Source: Ascidiaceihabitans sp047624005
GTDB lineage: Bacteria; Pseudomonadota; Alphaproteobacteria; Rhodobacterales; Rhodobacteraceae
Assembly: GCA_047624005.1 (NCBI GenBank)
Contig: JBLHPE010000008.1
Location: forward strand, 1 to 64,000
Length of the DNA stretch: 64,000 nucleotides
Direction of reading: 5' to 3'
The notes below the pieces were generated by a model that made no database searches, was not told the origin of the DNA, and saw only the letters and a list, made by a program, of their open reading frames with translations. Below, piece by piece: positions 52,875-61,248 of the stretch. Positions within the stretch are counted from its first letter, which is position 1. Each line of letters begins with the position of its first letter. The translations under genes were made by a program, and so were the position numbers.

Positions 52875-54821
52875 ATGGCATCAGTCTCCCTTACCTTTCC
52901 CGACGGCAATGCACGTGAATATGACGCTGGAATTACAGCCGCTGCAGTCGCTGAAAGCATCTCAAAATCCCTCGCCAAAAAGGCTATCAGCGCCACAGTG
53001 AACGGCGAACATTGGGACCTGCAATGGCCAATCAATGAAGACGCGTCTATCGCCCTGCATACCATGCAGGACGAGGATCAGGCGAATGAATTGGTCCGCC
53101 ACGATCTGGCACACATCATGGCACGTGCGGTCCAAGAAATTTGGCCTGACACCAAAGTCACCATCGGACCTGTGATTAAAAACGGTTGGTACTATGATTT
53201 TGATCGCAAGGAATCCTTTACCCCCGAAGATCTCGCCGTCATCGAAAAGAAGATGAAGGAAATCATCAACAAACGCGAACCCGTGCGCACCGAAGTGTGG
53301 GACCGTGATGTGGCGATCAAGTACTACGAGGATCGTGGTGAACCTTATAAGGTCGAGCTGATTGAGGGCATCCCCGGCGATGAACCTCTGCGCATGTATT
53401 GGCACGGCGAATGGCAAGACCTTTGTCGTGGTCCGCACCTGCAACACACGGGGCAAGTGCCAGGCGACAGCTTTAAACTGATGTCCATCGCGGGCGCATA
53501 CTGGCGCGGCGACAGCGATCGTTCGATGCTGCAACGCATTTATGGCGTGGCGTTTACTGGCAAGGAAAAGCTCAAAGCTCACCTTCATATGTTGGAAGAA
53601 GCGGCCAAACGCGACCACCGCAAACTGGGCCGCGAGATGAACCTGTTCCACATGCAAGAAGAGGCACCGGGCCAAATCTTTTGGCATCCGAACGGCTGGC
53701 GCATCTACACTGAATTGCAGGACTACATGCGACGTAAACAACGCGCTGGTGGCTATGTCGAAGTGAACACACCCCAAGTTGTTGATCGCAAATTGTGGGA
53801 ACAATCCGGCCACTGGGAAAAGTACCAAGAGAATATGTTTATCGTCGAAGTGGACGAAGAACACGCACGCGAAAAAGCAGTCAACGCCCTAAAGCCGATG
53901 AACTGCCCCTGCCACGTGCAAATCTTCAATCAAGGCATGAAATCCTACCGCGACCTCCCCTTGCGTATGGCCGAATTCGGATCGTGCAACCGTTACGAAC
54001 CATCAGGCGCACTACACGGCATCATGCGCGTACGTGGTTTCACCCAAGATGACGGGCACATCTTTTGCCGCGAAGACCAGATTGAATCCGAGACCGCGAT
54101 TTACATCGAATTCTTAACCTCGATCTACAAAGACCTTGGATTTGAAAAATTCCGCGTCAAATTCTCGGACCGCCCAGAGACCCGTTCTGGCAGCGATGAG
54201 GTCTGGGACAAAGCCGAAACAGCATTGCTCAAAGCCACCCGCGCCGCAGGGATCGAACCAGAAATGAGCCCCGGCGAAGGTGCGTTTTACGGCCCTAAAT
54301 TGGAATTCGTCCTAACGGATGCCATTGGTCGCGACTGGCAATGTGGCACGCACCAAGTTGATTTCGTTATGCCCGAACGTCTGGACGCAACTTACGTCGG
54401 TGCGGATGGCAGCAAACACCGTCCCGTCATGTTGCACCGCGCAACCTTGGGATCGTTTGAGCGGTTCATCGGTATCTTGATCGAAGAACACGCCGGTAAA
54501 TTGCCGTTCTGGCTGGCCCCACGTCAGGTCGTTGTCGCCTCAATCATTTCGGATGCCGACGATTATGTGCATGAAGTTGTGGCCGCATTGAAAGCCGTTG
54601 GTGTTCAAGCCGAAGCCGACATTCGCAATGAAAAAATCAACTACAAGGTCCGCGAACACTCGGTTGGCAAAGTACCAGTGATCTTGGCCGTCGGTGCGCG
54701 TGAAGTTGAGGAACGGACTGTAACTGTGCGACGTTTGGGTGAAAAACAAACGTCCGTCCAAGTATTGAGCGATGTAACAGCCGCGCTTTCGGTTGAAGCA
54801 ACACCGCCTGATTTGCGCTGA
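52875..54821 (+). CDS. thrS: Threonine--tRNA ligase
   Basis: 648-residue class II aminoacyl-tRNA synthetase. The TGS domain is at 1-60 and the editing/SAD domain has HDLAHIMARAVQ near 74. The zinc site Cys is in MNCPCHVQIFNQG, motif 2 is VRGFTQDDGHIFC, and motif 3 and the anticodon domain end with KINYKVREHSVGKVP. It follows GACGAGGAGTGCCCAA. No T-box or leader peptide was recognised upstream. A strong terminator follows. Confidence 0.97.
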   Translation: MASVSLTFPDGNAREYDAGITAAAVAESISKSLAKKAISATVNGEHWDLQWPINEDASIALHTMQDEDQANELVRHDLAHIMARAVQEIWPDTKVTIGPVIKNGWYYDFDRKESFTPEDLAVIEKKMKEIINKREPVRTEVWDRDVAIKYYEDRGEPYKVELIEGIPGDEPLRMYWHGEWQDLCRGPHLQHTGQVPGDSFKLMSIAGAYWRGDSDRSMLQRIYGVAFTGKEKLKAHLHMLEEAAKRDHRKLGREMNLFHMQEEAPGQIFWHPNGWRIYTELQDYMRRKQRAGGYVEVNTPQVVDRKLWEQSGHWEKYQENMFIVEVDEEHAREKAVNALKPMNCPCHVQIFNQGMKSYRDLPLRMAEFGSCNRYEPSGALHGIMRVRGFTQDDGHIFCREDQIESETAIYIEFLTSIYKDLGFEKFRVKFSDRPETRSGSDEVWDKAETALLKATRAAGIEPEMSPGEGAFYGPKLEFVLTDAIGRDWQCGTHQVDFVMPERLDATYVGADGSKHRPVMLHRATLGSFERFIGILIEEHAGKLPFWLAPRQVVVASIISDADDYVHEVVAALKAVGVQAEADIRNEKINYKVREHSVGKVPVILAVGAREVEERTVTVRRLGEKQTSVQVLSDVTAALSVEATPPDLR

Positions 54822-54840
54822 TCCGAATCGAATAATGACA

Positions 54841-54875
54841 AAAAGCCCCGCTGGATTTCCCGTGGGGCTTTTTTT
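54841..54875 (+). terminator. Intrinsic terminator of thrS
   Basis: AAAAGCCCC and GGGGCTTTT form a 9-base stem followed by more T, 19 bases after the thrS stop. Confidence 0.95.
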
Positions 54876-54968
54876 GTAACTGGTGTCAGTAGAATTGACG
54901 TTGATATCCGTCAAATGTTCCCCCATTGCTCCCCAATAAAGGCACAATCAAATTGGGAGAGTTATATT

Positions 54969-55367
54969 ATGATTAAGGGTAGTTGCTGCTGCGGAGCGGT
55001 CAAATTCGAACTGTCTGCCGCGCCGTCAATGATAGGGACATGCCATTGTTCGAGGTGCCGCAAAGTTGGCGCGAGCACTATTGCATTTGTAAAGAAAGAG
55101 GACCTTAAATTTGTTCAGGGAAAGGAGCAAATTCAACTTTTTGAACCGACCTCCCCTTATATTTACGGTCGATGTTTTTGCAAAATATGTGGCAGTTCAC
55201 TGGGCGAGATATTGTCGCAAGATGACAGCTTTCCAATTGCTGCAAATGCCCTCGATGGAGACCTTGGTCTGGAAAATCAGTCTCATGAATTTGTCGGCGA
55301 GAAACCCTCGTGGTACGAAATCTGTGACAACGCTCCGCAAAATGATGGTCATCCACAGTCTTCTTAG
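54969..55367 (+). CDS. GFA family zinc-binding protein
   Basis: About 132 residues. Zinc ligands of the glutathione-dependent formaldehyde-activating fold are visible: GSCCCGAVKFE near 4-14, CHCSRCRKVGAS near 27-38 and GRCFCKICGSSLG near 66-78. The function of most members is unknown. The start follows TTGGGAGAGTTATATT. It is monocistronic, between two terminators. Confidence 0.92.
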   Translation: MIKGSCCCGAVKFELSAAPSMIGTCHCSRCRKVGASTIAFVKKEDLKFVQGKEQIQLFEPTSPYIYGRCFCKICGSSLGEILSQDDSFPIAANALDGDLGLENQSHEFVGEKPSWYEICDNAPQNDGHPQSS

Positions 55368-55422
55368 TCAGAGAGATTTGCTTGAGTAATAAGTCTTACT
55401 TGGTCCCATCGATTGCACCTGT

Positions 55423-55445
55423 AAGGCGGGGTTTTGCCCCGCCTT
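55423..55445. terminator. Bidirectional terminator
   Basis: AAGGCGGGG-ttttg-CCCCGCCTT lies between the convergent GFA and ArsC-family genes, only 3 bases from the latter's stop. Confidence 0.85.
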
Positions 55446-55447
55446 TC

Positions 55448-55762
55448 CTAAACCCCCAAAGCCCCTTGAACATCCTTAGTCCAACCCAAATACATATCAG
55501 CACCATCCACGATCAACGGACGCTTCATCAACGCGGGATGCTGCGCGATCAGATCCAAAGGCGCGCCTTCACGCTCTGTCTCGCTTAATCCGCGCCATGT
55601 GGTGGACCGCGTATTCAGCAATGATGCACCGAACTGCACAAATGCCGCCGCCATCACATCGGCGGGCACGCCGTCAGCGCGCACATCAACCAGCTGCGCC
55701 TGTGGCAAGGATTTCAGCGCCTTACGGCACGTATCACAATTTTTAAGACCATAAATTTGCAT
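55448..55762 (-). CDS. ArsC/Spx-family thioredoxin-like protein
   Basis: 104 residues. YGLKNCDTCRKALKSL near 4-19 has the C-x2-C pair of the ArsC/YffB group, and RPLIVDGADMYLGW near 82-95 ends the fold. No ars genes are nearby, so arsenate reduction is uncertain; YffB-type glutathione-dependent thiol chemistry is possible. A start at MQIYGLKN was chosen; a longer in-frame form lies 72 bases upstream without support. Confidence 0.88.
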   Translation of the reverse strand: MQIYGLKNCDTCRKALKSLPQAQLVDVRADGVPADVMAAAFVQFGASLLNTRSTTWRGLSETEREGAPLDLIAQHPALMKRPLIVDGADMYLGWTKDVQGALGV

Positions 55763-55868
55763 TATTTTCTCCCTTATTCCCGAATACTTAGAATGATCCG
55801 AACCGAAGTTCACGCAGTTTTTCTTGATTTTCAAAGCAATTGAACAATCTTAAACGACAGGGAATGAT

Positions 55869-55918
55869 CTGCGGATCTCTGATCCAGTTACCCCGCCCAA
55901 AGCCCGAATACTGGGTAA
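55869..55918 (+). promoter_or_regulatory. Structured leader of the cold-shock gene
   Basis: Two stem-loops lie in the 5' region: CTGcGGATC-tct-GATCCAG (55869-55887) and TTACCC-N19-GGGTAA (55888-55918). The second ends 24 bases before the ATG. This resembles the structured 5' UTRs through which csp mRNAs sense temperature. Confidence 0.4.
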
Positions 55919-55942
55919 ATATTGACTAAAAGGAAGCGCGCT

Positions 55943-56149
55943 ATGCCTAACGGTACCGTAAAGTGGTTCAACACCACAAAAGGATTTGGCTTTATTACAC
56001 CCGATGATGGCGGCAACGATGTGTTTGTTCACATTTCCGCGGTCGAGCAGTCAGGACTGGCGGGATTGACCGACAACCAAAAGATCAGTTTTGAATTGTC
56101 CGAGGGACGCGATGGACGCCAAATGGCTGGCGACATCACCCTACTTTAA
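55943..56149 (+). CDS. cspA: Cold-shock protein
   Basis: 68-residue single cold-shock domain. RNP1 KGFGFITP is near 13-20 and RNP2 VFVHIS near 27-32. It binds single-stranded nucleic acid and melts RNA structure. An AAAAGGAAG Shine-Dalgarno sequence precedes the ATG. The gene is divergent from the ArsC-family gene and ends at a bidirectional terminator. Confidence 0.96.
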   Translation: MPNGTVKWFNTTKGFGFITPDDGGNDVFVHISAVEQSGLAGLTDNQKISFELSEGRDGRQMAGDITLL

Positions 56150-56157
56150 TACAAAAA

Positions 56158-56196
56158 AACTGGCGCTAAAGGTTCCACCAAAAGCGCCAGTTCTTT
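56158..56196. terminator. Bidirectional terminator after cspA
   Basis: AACTGGCGCT and AGCGCCAGTT form a 10-base stem with an A-run before and a TCTTT after, between convergent genes. Confidence 0.9.
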
Positions 56197-56234
56197 GAAT
56201 TTCGATTACGATACCTTAGCGAACGGCGGGTCGA

Positions 56235-56531
56235 TCAATCGTATGTGCAACCTTTTGTGCCGACTTCACAGCTGGACGTCTTTGCTTTGTGCTTATGGTG
56301 GTGATGCTTGGCCTTAGCGCGGGGTGCTGGCGTCATCTTTACCTGCTGGTAAGACATGCTCTGGTTGGGCTGACCACAGCAAACAACACCTGAAATTGTG
56401 ATAGGCTGGTAGCCGGCGGGGCAAAAGTTCTCACCGTGGTAGGGATAGATCTTTGCATCCATCGCCATGGCGGGAACTGCGCCCATCATCATAAGGCCGA
56501 AACCCGCTGTCAAAACCGTCTTGATACGCAT
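56235..56531 (-). CDS. Small secreted Cys/His-rich protein
   Basis: 98 residues with a signal peptide ending near GAVPAMA-MDAK. The mature part has FCPAGYQPITISGVVCCGQ, a Lys/His run (KHHHHKHK) and a C-terminal SSCEVGTKGCTYD. Five Cys and the His run suggest disulfides and metal binding, but I recognise no family. A start 12 bases upstream is also in frame. Confidence 0.7.
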   Translation of the reverse strand: MRIKTVLTAGFGLMMMGAVPAMAMDAKIYPYHGENFCPAGYQPITISGVVCCGQPNQSMSYQQVKMTPAPRAKAKHHHHKHKAKTSSCEVGTKGCTYD

Positions 56532-56652
56532 ATCTTCCCTCATTTTCGAACTATACCACTAAATACATGATTAGTATTGCCCGAACCAAAGGGCGCAAGT
56601 CTAGCGTTTTCTTGCGAATACAACCTTATGTTAGCAATATCAGTGGCAATCC

Positions 56653-57834
56653 TTACCCTAAATTGGCCCCAAGCGCTGAAAATCCACGAAACCTAACACG
56701 TCCACCCTGTCGGCGCGCAATGATATCAAAGTTCGGAAAGCGCTTTAAAAATCTGCCAATCGCAACACGCCCTTCCATCCGCGCAAGGGTCAGGCCGGCG
56801 CACACATGCGGGCCACCCGCAAAGGCAAGATGACGGTTTGGCTTGCGTCCGATATCGAACACCTCTGGGTTCTCAAACACATCCCCGTCACGATTGGCCG
56901 CACCGATACACAGATGCAAGTTGGTACCTTTTGGAATGTGCACTCCACCAATTTCAACATCCCCTGCCGTCTCACGATTGCCGAATTGATTTGGGGAGGC
57001 CATGCGCAACACTTCCTCAACCGTGCTGTTGAGCAGCGATGGATCCCCCAGCAAACGCGCCCGTTGGTCGGCGTGATCGTTCAGCAAAGCCAAGCCGTTG
57101 CCGATCAGGTTCGTCGTCGTCTCGTGCCCCGCATTCAAAATGAAAATACAGTTCTGGATCAACTCAATCTCGCTCAGCTGTCCGTCAGCATCCCCCATGA
57201 TCAAACGGGTCAGCACATCCGTTTCAGGATCACCGGGATTGGCGCGACGCCGCGCAATCAGGTCACTTAGGTAGGCCTTGAACTCACGCACCGCATCATG
57301 ACCACGTTGTAGTTGAGCATCCGTTAACACAGGTTCCAAAGCGCCTAGAATGGCCAACGACCAATCACGCAAGGGGCCGCGTTCAATCATCGGAATGTCG
57401 AGCAAGTTGCCGATGATCTGGATCGGAATGACGCTGGCGAAGTCCTTGATCAAGTCTGGTTCAGGTGGCATCTGGTCAAGCAGCTGATCCACGGTTGCGA
57501 TCAACCCCACTTCCATCTGCGCAGTCGCGCGGGGGGCAAGGGCCGTGCTCATAATACGCCGCACACGAGTGTGCAGGGGCGGATCGCTGAATACAAGGGA
57601 GGTCGTGTGATGTTCAAACAACGGCGTGCCTTGCCCAAATTTCGGGGCAAATGCAGTCTTTTTATCACTAATAAAGCGGGACGTGTCCTTATACACCCGC
57701 TCCAGATCGCTGTGTTTGGACAGGATGTAGGAGCCATCGGGCTGAGGATGCACGGGCGCATGGTTTAGGAGATCGTCGTAGTGACGAAACGGGTTTTCGT
57801 GGAAGTCTGGTGGGAGGGATGAGAGGGTGAGCAA
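56653..57834 (-). CDS. Cytochrome P450
   Basis: 393 residues, bacterial soluble P450. The I-helix is FILNAGHETTTNLIG near 240, the ExxR is in VEEVLRMASP near 290, and the heme-binding loop FAGGPHVCAG lies near 345 with Cys as fifth iron ligand. No reductase or ferredoxin is adjacent; a 2Fe-2S ferredoxin lies at 2.1 kb in the window. The substrate is unknown. Its neighbour at 57856 is the AT-rich DUF4238 gene. Confidence 0.93.
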   Translation of the reverse strand: MLTLSSLPPDFHENPFRHYDDLLNHAPVHPQPDGSYILSKHSDLERVYKDTSRFISDKKTAFAPKFGQGTPLFEHHTTSLVFSDPPLHTRVRRIMSTALAPRATAQMEVGLIATVDQLLDQMPPEPDLIKDFASVIPIQIIGNLLDIPMIERGPLRDWSLAILGALEPVLTDAQLQRGHDAVREFKAYLSDLIARRRANPGDPETDVLTRLIMGDADGQLSEIELIQNCIFILNAGHETTTNLIGNGLALLNDHADQRARLLGDPSLLNSTVEEVLRMASPNQFGNRETAGDVEIGGVHIPKGTNLHLCIGAANRDGDVFENPEVFDIGRKPNRHLAFAGGPHVCAGLTLARMEGRVAIGRFLKRFPNFDIIARRQGGRVRFRGFSALGANLG

Positions 57835-57855
57835 TAAATCGATTTCCCGTATACA

Positions 57856-58734
57856 TTAGCGAACAGCTGATCTTCGATTAGTCAATGAACGAAGTAATTT
57901 TTCCGAATGACTTCCAACCTGGTTACTTTCTCTTACAATATAGTTATTTATTTTTCGCAGAAAAGTTACATCTATCTCATTAATTTCCTGCACTTCTTTT
58001 TGAGGGTCGCGAAGCAGGATTAGGCAATAGCTCGGCGCAATTGGCATCCAAATTTCAGCATTAGGATTGGATATTCCATTATGGCCTCCATTTCCGATCC
58101 GGTAGACCATCCTGCTTGATAAAATGAAGGAATGTTTCCCGTCAGTCTTAGCCCACCTTATCTTAAAGTCTTGCATCGCTTCTTCTACTTTTTCAGAGTG
58201 ATCAATTTGTGCCCGCACCCTGACATCTCTGCCCACCTTTATAACTTCAGATTGTAATAGTATTTGCTTTTGTAGGGCCGGAATCTCATCAAATTTGTCG
58301 TCGCTCTCTTCAAGTGCCAATATTGTATTGTTGATAATTTCCATTCCTGTTTCATAATCGTCATAGTTCATGAAATCAGGACTTCGACGAGCAAAACTTA
58401 TTACCGTATTTTTAAGAATGTCAGCGGATTCTTTACTGAAATTTGGTATTTTACCCCGCGACAAAACATCTAGTACTTGTTGCCTAAAATCACCCCACAA
58501 ATCATCCAACGGTCCAAAGTAATCGCGTTCCACAATATCAGACAGGTTATCGCCATCATTAACCGTGTAATAATCTTTTGCTTTGAATGTTGATTCAATA
58601 TTCCTATCTTCTGGATCGCCAAAGATACCTGCTTCATTCCTAGTAGAGTACCATATCTTTTCTCTGGAATGACAAAATGGTCTTTGCATTGCTCTGGAAA
58701 CGTAATGGTGTTTTTTGGATCGTTTCTGGGCCAT
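57856..58734 (-). CDS. DUF4238 domain protein, AT-rich
   Basis: About 292 residues. The start was set at MAQKRSKKHHYVSRAMQRPF, the typical opening of DUF4238 proteins (KHHYVPQ-like). No signal peptide or membrane helix is visible. Codon use is visibly more AT-rich than in neighbours (many ATT, AAT, TTT, ATA), suggesting recent acquisition. It sits between the P450 gene and folA-thyA. The family's role is unknown; some members occur in genomic islands, so a defence-related role is only a possibility. Confidence 0.82.
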   Translation of the reverse strand: MAQKRSKKHHYVSRAMQRPFCHSREKIWYSTRNEAGIFGDPEDRNIESTFKAKDYYTVNDGDNLSDIVERDYFGPLDDLWGDFRQQVLDVLSRGKIPNFSKESADILKNTVISFARRSPDFMNYDDYETGMEIINNTILALEESDDKFDEIPALQKQILLQSEVIKVGRDVRVRAQIDHSEKVEEAMQDFKIRWAKTDGKHSFILSSRMVYRIGNGGHNGISNPNAEIWMPIAPSYCLILLRDPQKEVQEINEIDVTFLRKINNYIVRESNQVGSHSEKLLRSLTNRRSAVR

Positions 58735-58762
58735 TAAACTCTGTCTCCAAAAAGTGACATCC

Positions 58763-59239
58763 TCAATCCCGCACCCACTCCCCCGCAATACACCTAGGCG
58801 CTTCCGTCCTAATCTCGGTCTGCGTGTTGATCCGCCACTCGTTCCCATCGAATGAGGGAAAGAACGTGTCGGCGCCCTCAACATCCAAATCAATCTCTGT
58901 CAGACACAGCCGGTCCGCCATCGGCAGCATCGCGGCGTATATCCCTGCCCCGCCAACGCCGTAGATACGGTGATAGCCAAGGGTGGTTGCAAGCGTGATC
59001 GCGGCGTCCACCGACCCCACGCAATGCTCCGCGTCGCACCCCTTTGACGACACCACGATGTTCAGGCGGTTCTTCAACGGTGCGCTTGGCAGCGCCTCCC
59101 ACGTGTTGCGGCCCATGATGATCGCGCCGCCCATGGTTTCGCGCATGAAATACCGCAAATCCTCTGGCAGGTGCCACGGCATGCCGCCGTTCTTACCGAT
59201 CACATTTCCACGGGCGCGTGCGACGATTAAAGTGATCAT
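58763..59239 (-). CDS. folA: Dihydrofolate reductase
   Basis: 158 residues. LIVARARGNVIGKNGGMPWHLPEDL covers residues about 4-28 with Trp in the substrate loop; GRNTWEALP near 43-51 and the VGGAGIYAAMLPMADRL stretch near 95 are diagnostic. It regenerates tetrahydrofolate after the thymidylate synthase reaction. Its ATG overlaps the thyA stop (ATGA), so the two are coupled. Confidence 0.96.
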   Translation of the reverse strand: MITLIVARARGNVIGKNGGMPWHLPEDLRYFMRETMGGAIIMGRNTWEALPSAPLKNRLNIVVSSKGCDAEHCVGSVDAAITLATTLGYHRIYGVGGAGIYAAMLPMADRLCLTEIDLDVEGADTFFPSFDGNEWRINTQTEIRTEAPRCIAGEWVRD

Positions 59240-60033
59240 ACTGCCACCTCACCTTTGATATGGGCATCAGGGTCGTAGCCGACCAGTTCGAAATCTTCGT
59301 ATTTGAAGTCAAAGATCGAATTGACCTGTCGTTTAATCCGCATGGTTGGCAGCGGGTGTGGCGTGCGGGACAGTTGCAATTCCACCTGATCCATATGGTT
59401 GGAGTAGATATGCGCGTCGCCCAAGGTGTGGATGAAATCACCCGCCTCGTATCCCGTCACATGGGCTAACATTTGCAGCAGCAACGCATAGGATGCGATG
59501 TTGAAAGGCACGCCCAAGAACATGTCGGCAGAACGTTGGTACAGCTGCAAATTCATCTTTTGCCCGATGATCTTAACCTGCCACATCGTATGGCAAGGTG
59601 GCAGCGCCATATCCGCAATCTCGCCTGGGTTCCATGCGGACACGATCAGGCGGCGGCTGTTTGGAGTGGCTTTGATATTGGCGATCAATTCTTCTATCTG
59701 GTCGACAGAACCACGTTCGTTCATTGCCGGGAATGCGCGCCATTGCTTGCCGTAGACCGGACCCAGATCGCCGTTTTCATCCGCCCATTCGTCCCAAATC
59801 CGCACCCCGTTTTCCTTGAGGTAACGGATGTTGGTGTCCCCTGACAGGAACCACAACAGTTCGTGAACAATTGACTTCAGGTGGACCTTTTTGGTGGTCA
59901 CCATCGGGAAACCATCCGCCAAAGGATAGCGCATTTGCATCCCGAAATGTGATGTTGTGCCGGTGCCAGTGCGGTCAGTTGTGACCTCACCCCGTTCCAA
60001 AATCTCGCGCAATGCGGCGTGGTATTGTTTCAT
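59236..60033 (-). CDS. thyA: Thymidylate synthase
   Basis: 265 residues. The catalytic Cys is in MALPPCHTMWQVKI near 146, with the folate and dUMP sites in RSADMFLGVPFNIASYALL and GDAHIYSNHMDQV. It makes dTMP from dUMP and methylenetetrahydrofolate. The start at MKQYHAALREILE matches family length; an in-frame extension to 60135 has no support. Forms an operon with folA. Confidence 0.97.
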   Translation of the reverse strand: MKQYHAALREILERGEVTTDRTGTGTTSHFGMQMRYPLADGFPMVTTKKVHLKSIVHELLWFLSGDTNIRYLKENGVRIWDEWADENGDLGPVYGKQWRAFPAMNERGSVDQIEELIANIKATPNSRRLIVSAWNPGEIADMALPPCHTMWQVKIIGQKMNLQLYQRSADMFLGVPFNIASYALLLQMLAHVTGYEAGDFIHTLGDAHIYSNHMDQVELQLSRTPHPLPTMRIKRQVNSIFDFKYEDFELVGYDPDAHIKGEVAV

Positions 60034-60267
60034 GCGGGTCTCCGGCGTGTTGTCCTTTGGCAGGGCGACAAAGGTACAGAATCTAACATGGTTCACCTTA
60101 TCTAGCGTTTTGTGGATTTTGAACCGCAATATCATGGTCGTTTTTTAGTCACGGTTGCACGTTAGAATAGCGCCACAAGGGCAAGTGATCGTTGACTTTT
60201 AAACCCGACAGGCAGATTCATGCTGGTAAGAGGCAGTAATTACGAAACCCAAAAGAGGTTCGGCAGT

Positions 60268-61248
60268 ATGAAAAGTTATGTAAGCGTTTGCGCTTTAGCG
60301 TTGGTCGTTGGTGCGTGCAGCGGCTCCAGTCCATTTACCGTTGTTGATGCAGGCACAGGCACACCGGCAACCCCGACGACGCCAGCCGCAACAGGTATTC
60401 CAGCAGATGTACAAGGCTCGCTTGCTTCCTTTAGCTATAACGCTGCAGCACAGACCCTCACAATCTCAGGTATTTCGTTTGATGAGGAAGACATTACCGC
60501 CCCATATCGTCGTCGCACTGCGTTAGACATTACGGCACAAGACGGTAGCGTTGCGTACGAGGCGTACACGGCTCAAGATGATCCGCTTGATGAGCACACA
60601 ACCGCCTACATAAAATCTATCAGCGATGTAACTGCTGCAGTTGCAGTCACTGGCGGGCAGTTCAGCTACTATGATGGCGGAACACTTTTCACACGTACTG
60701 GCACCTATGATCCCGTCGCTGTCAGTGAATCTGGTGACACAGGGCTTGTCTCATACGCGGGCAGCTACATTGGATTGTCAAACGTCAACGGCGTGAATAC
60801 AGATTTGACGCCAACAGCGGGCACCCCGCCAACCGAAATTTTGCCAAGTCAGGCGTCCACAGTTAACGGCAGCATCTTTATTAACGTTGATTTCGCCCAA
60901 AACAGAATTAAGGGATTGATTTACCGTCGCACCCTCACTGTCCCAGACCCAATAACTGGCGCAGCTGTGATCGAAAACGTACCGAACCTAATTCTCGTCC
61001 CAACCGATGTAGCAGATGACGGGACCTTCACGAGCACAGTCCAAATCACCGGCCTAACAGACGTCGGAAATTATGCCGGAATTTTGGGTGGCCCAAACTC
61101 CGAGGCGATTGCCGGAGGGCTTTTCGTAGACAACCATTTTGAAGATCAGCGAGAAGGCGAAGAAGAATACGGCATTTTTGTTCTGGGCCAATGTGGCACA
61201 GCAGCCAACAATGATCCTGCAGTGTGTGCCTCAGGTGCTGCAGAATAA
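60268..61248 (+). CDS. Surface-type lipoprotein, predicted Slam cargo
   Basis: 326 residues. The lipoprotein signal peptide ends at VVGAC with Cys17. A Thr/Pro/Ala linker (about 28-50) is followed by a Gly/Thr-rich all-beta protein. The C-terminal IAGGLFVDNHFEDQREGEEE then YGIFVLGQCG resembles the small beta-barrel of TbpB/HpuA-like surface lipoproteins. The next gene encodes a Slam-type outer-membrane translocator and overlaps this gene's end, so it is the likely exporter. The ligand is not known. A Met 48 bases upstream is in frame but lacks the lipobox spacing. Confidence 0.75.
   Translation: MKSYVSVCALALVVGACSGSSPFTVVDAGTGTPATPTTPAATGIPADVQGSLASFSYNAAAQTLTISGISFDEEDITAPYRRRTALDITAQDGSVAYEAYTAQDDPLDEHTTAYIKSISDVTAAVAVTGGQFSYYDGGTLFTRTGTYDPVAVSESGDTGLVSYAGSYIGLSNVNGVNTDLTPTAGTPPTEILPSQASTVNGSIFINVDFAQNRIKGLIYRRTLTVPDPITGAAVIENVPNLILVPTDVADDGTFTSTVQITGLTDVGNYAGILGGPNSEAIAGGLFVDNHFEDQREGEEEYGIFVLGQCGTAANNDPAVCASGAAE

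Noticed and set aside
52962..53864. A 300-residue open frame on the minus strand opposite thrS
   Set aside because: It is antisense to the strongly supported thrS coding sequence, shows no domain, and has no Shine-Dalgarno sequence.
60034..60135. N-terminal extension of thyA
   Set aside because: Adds 34 residues with no family counterpart; MKQYHAALREILE is the standard beginning.
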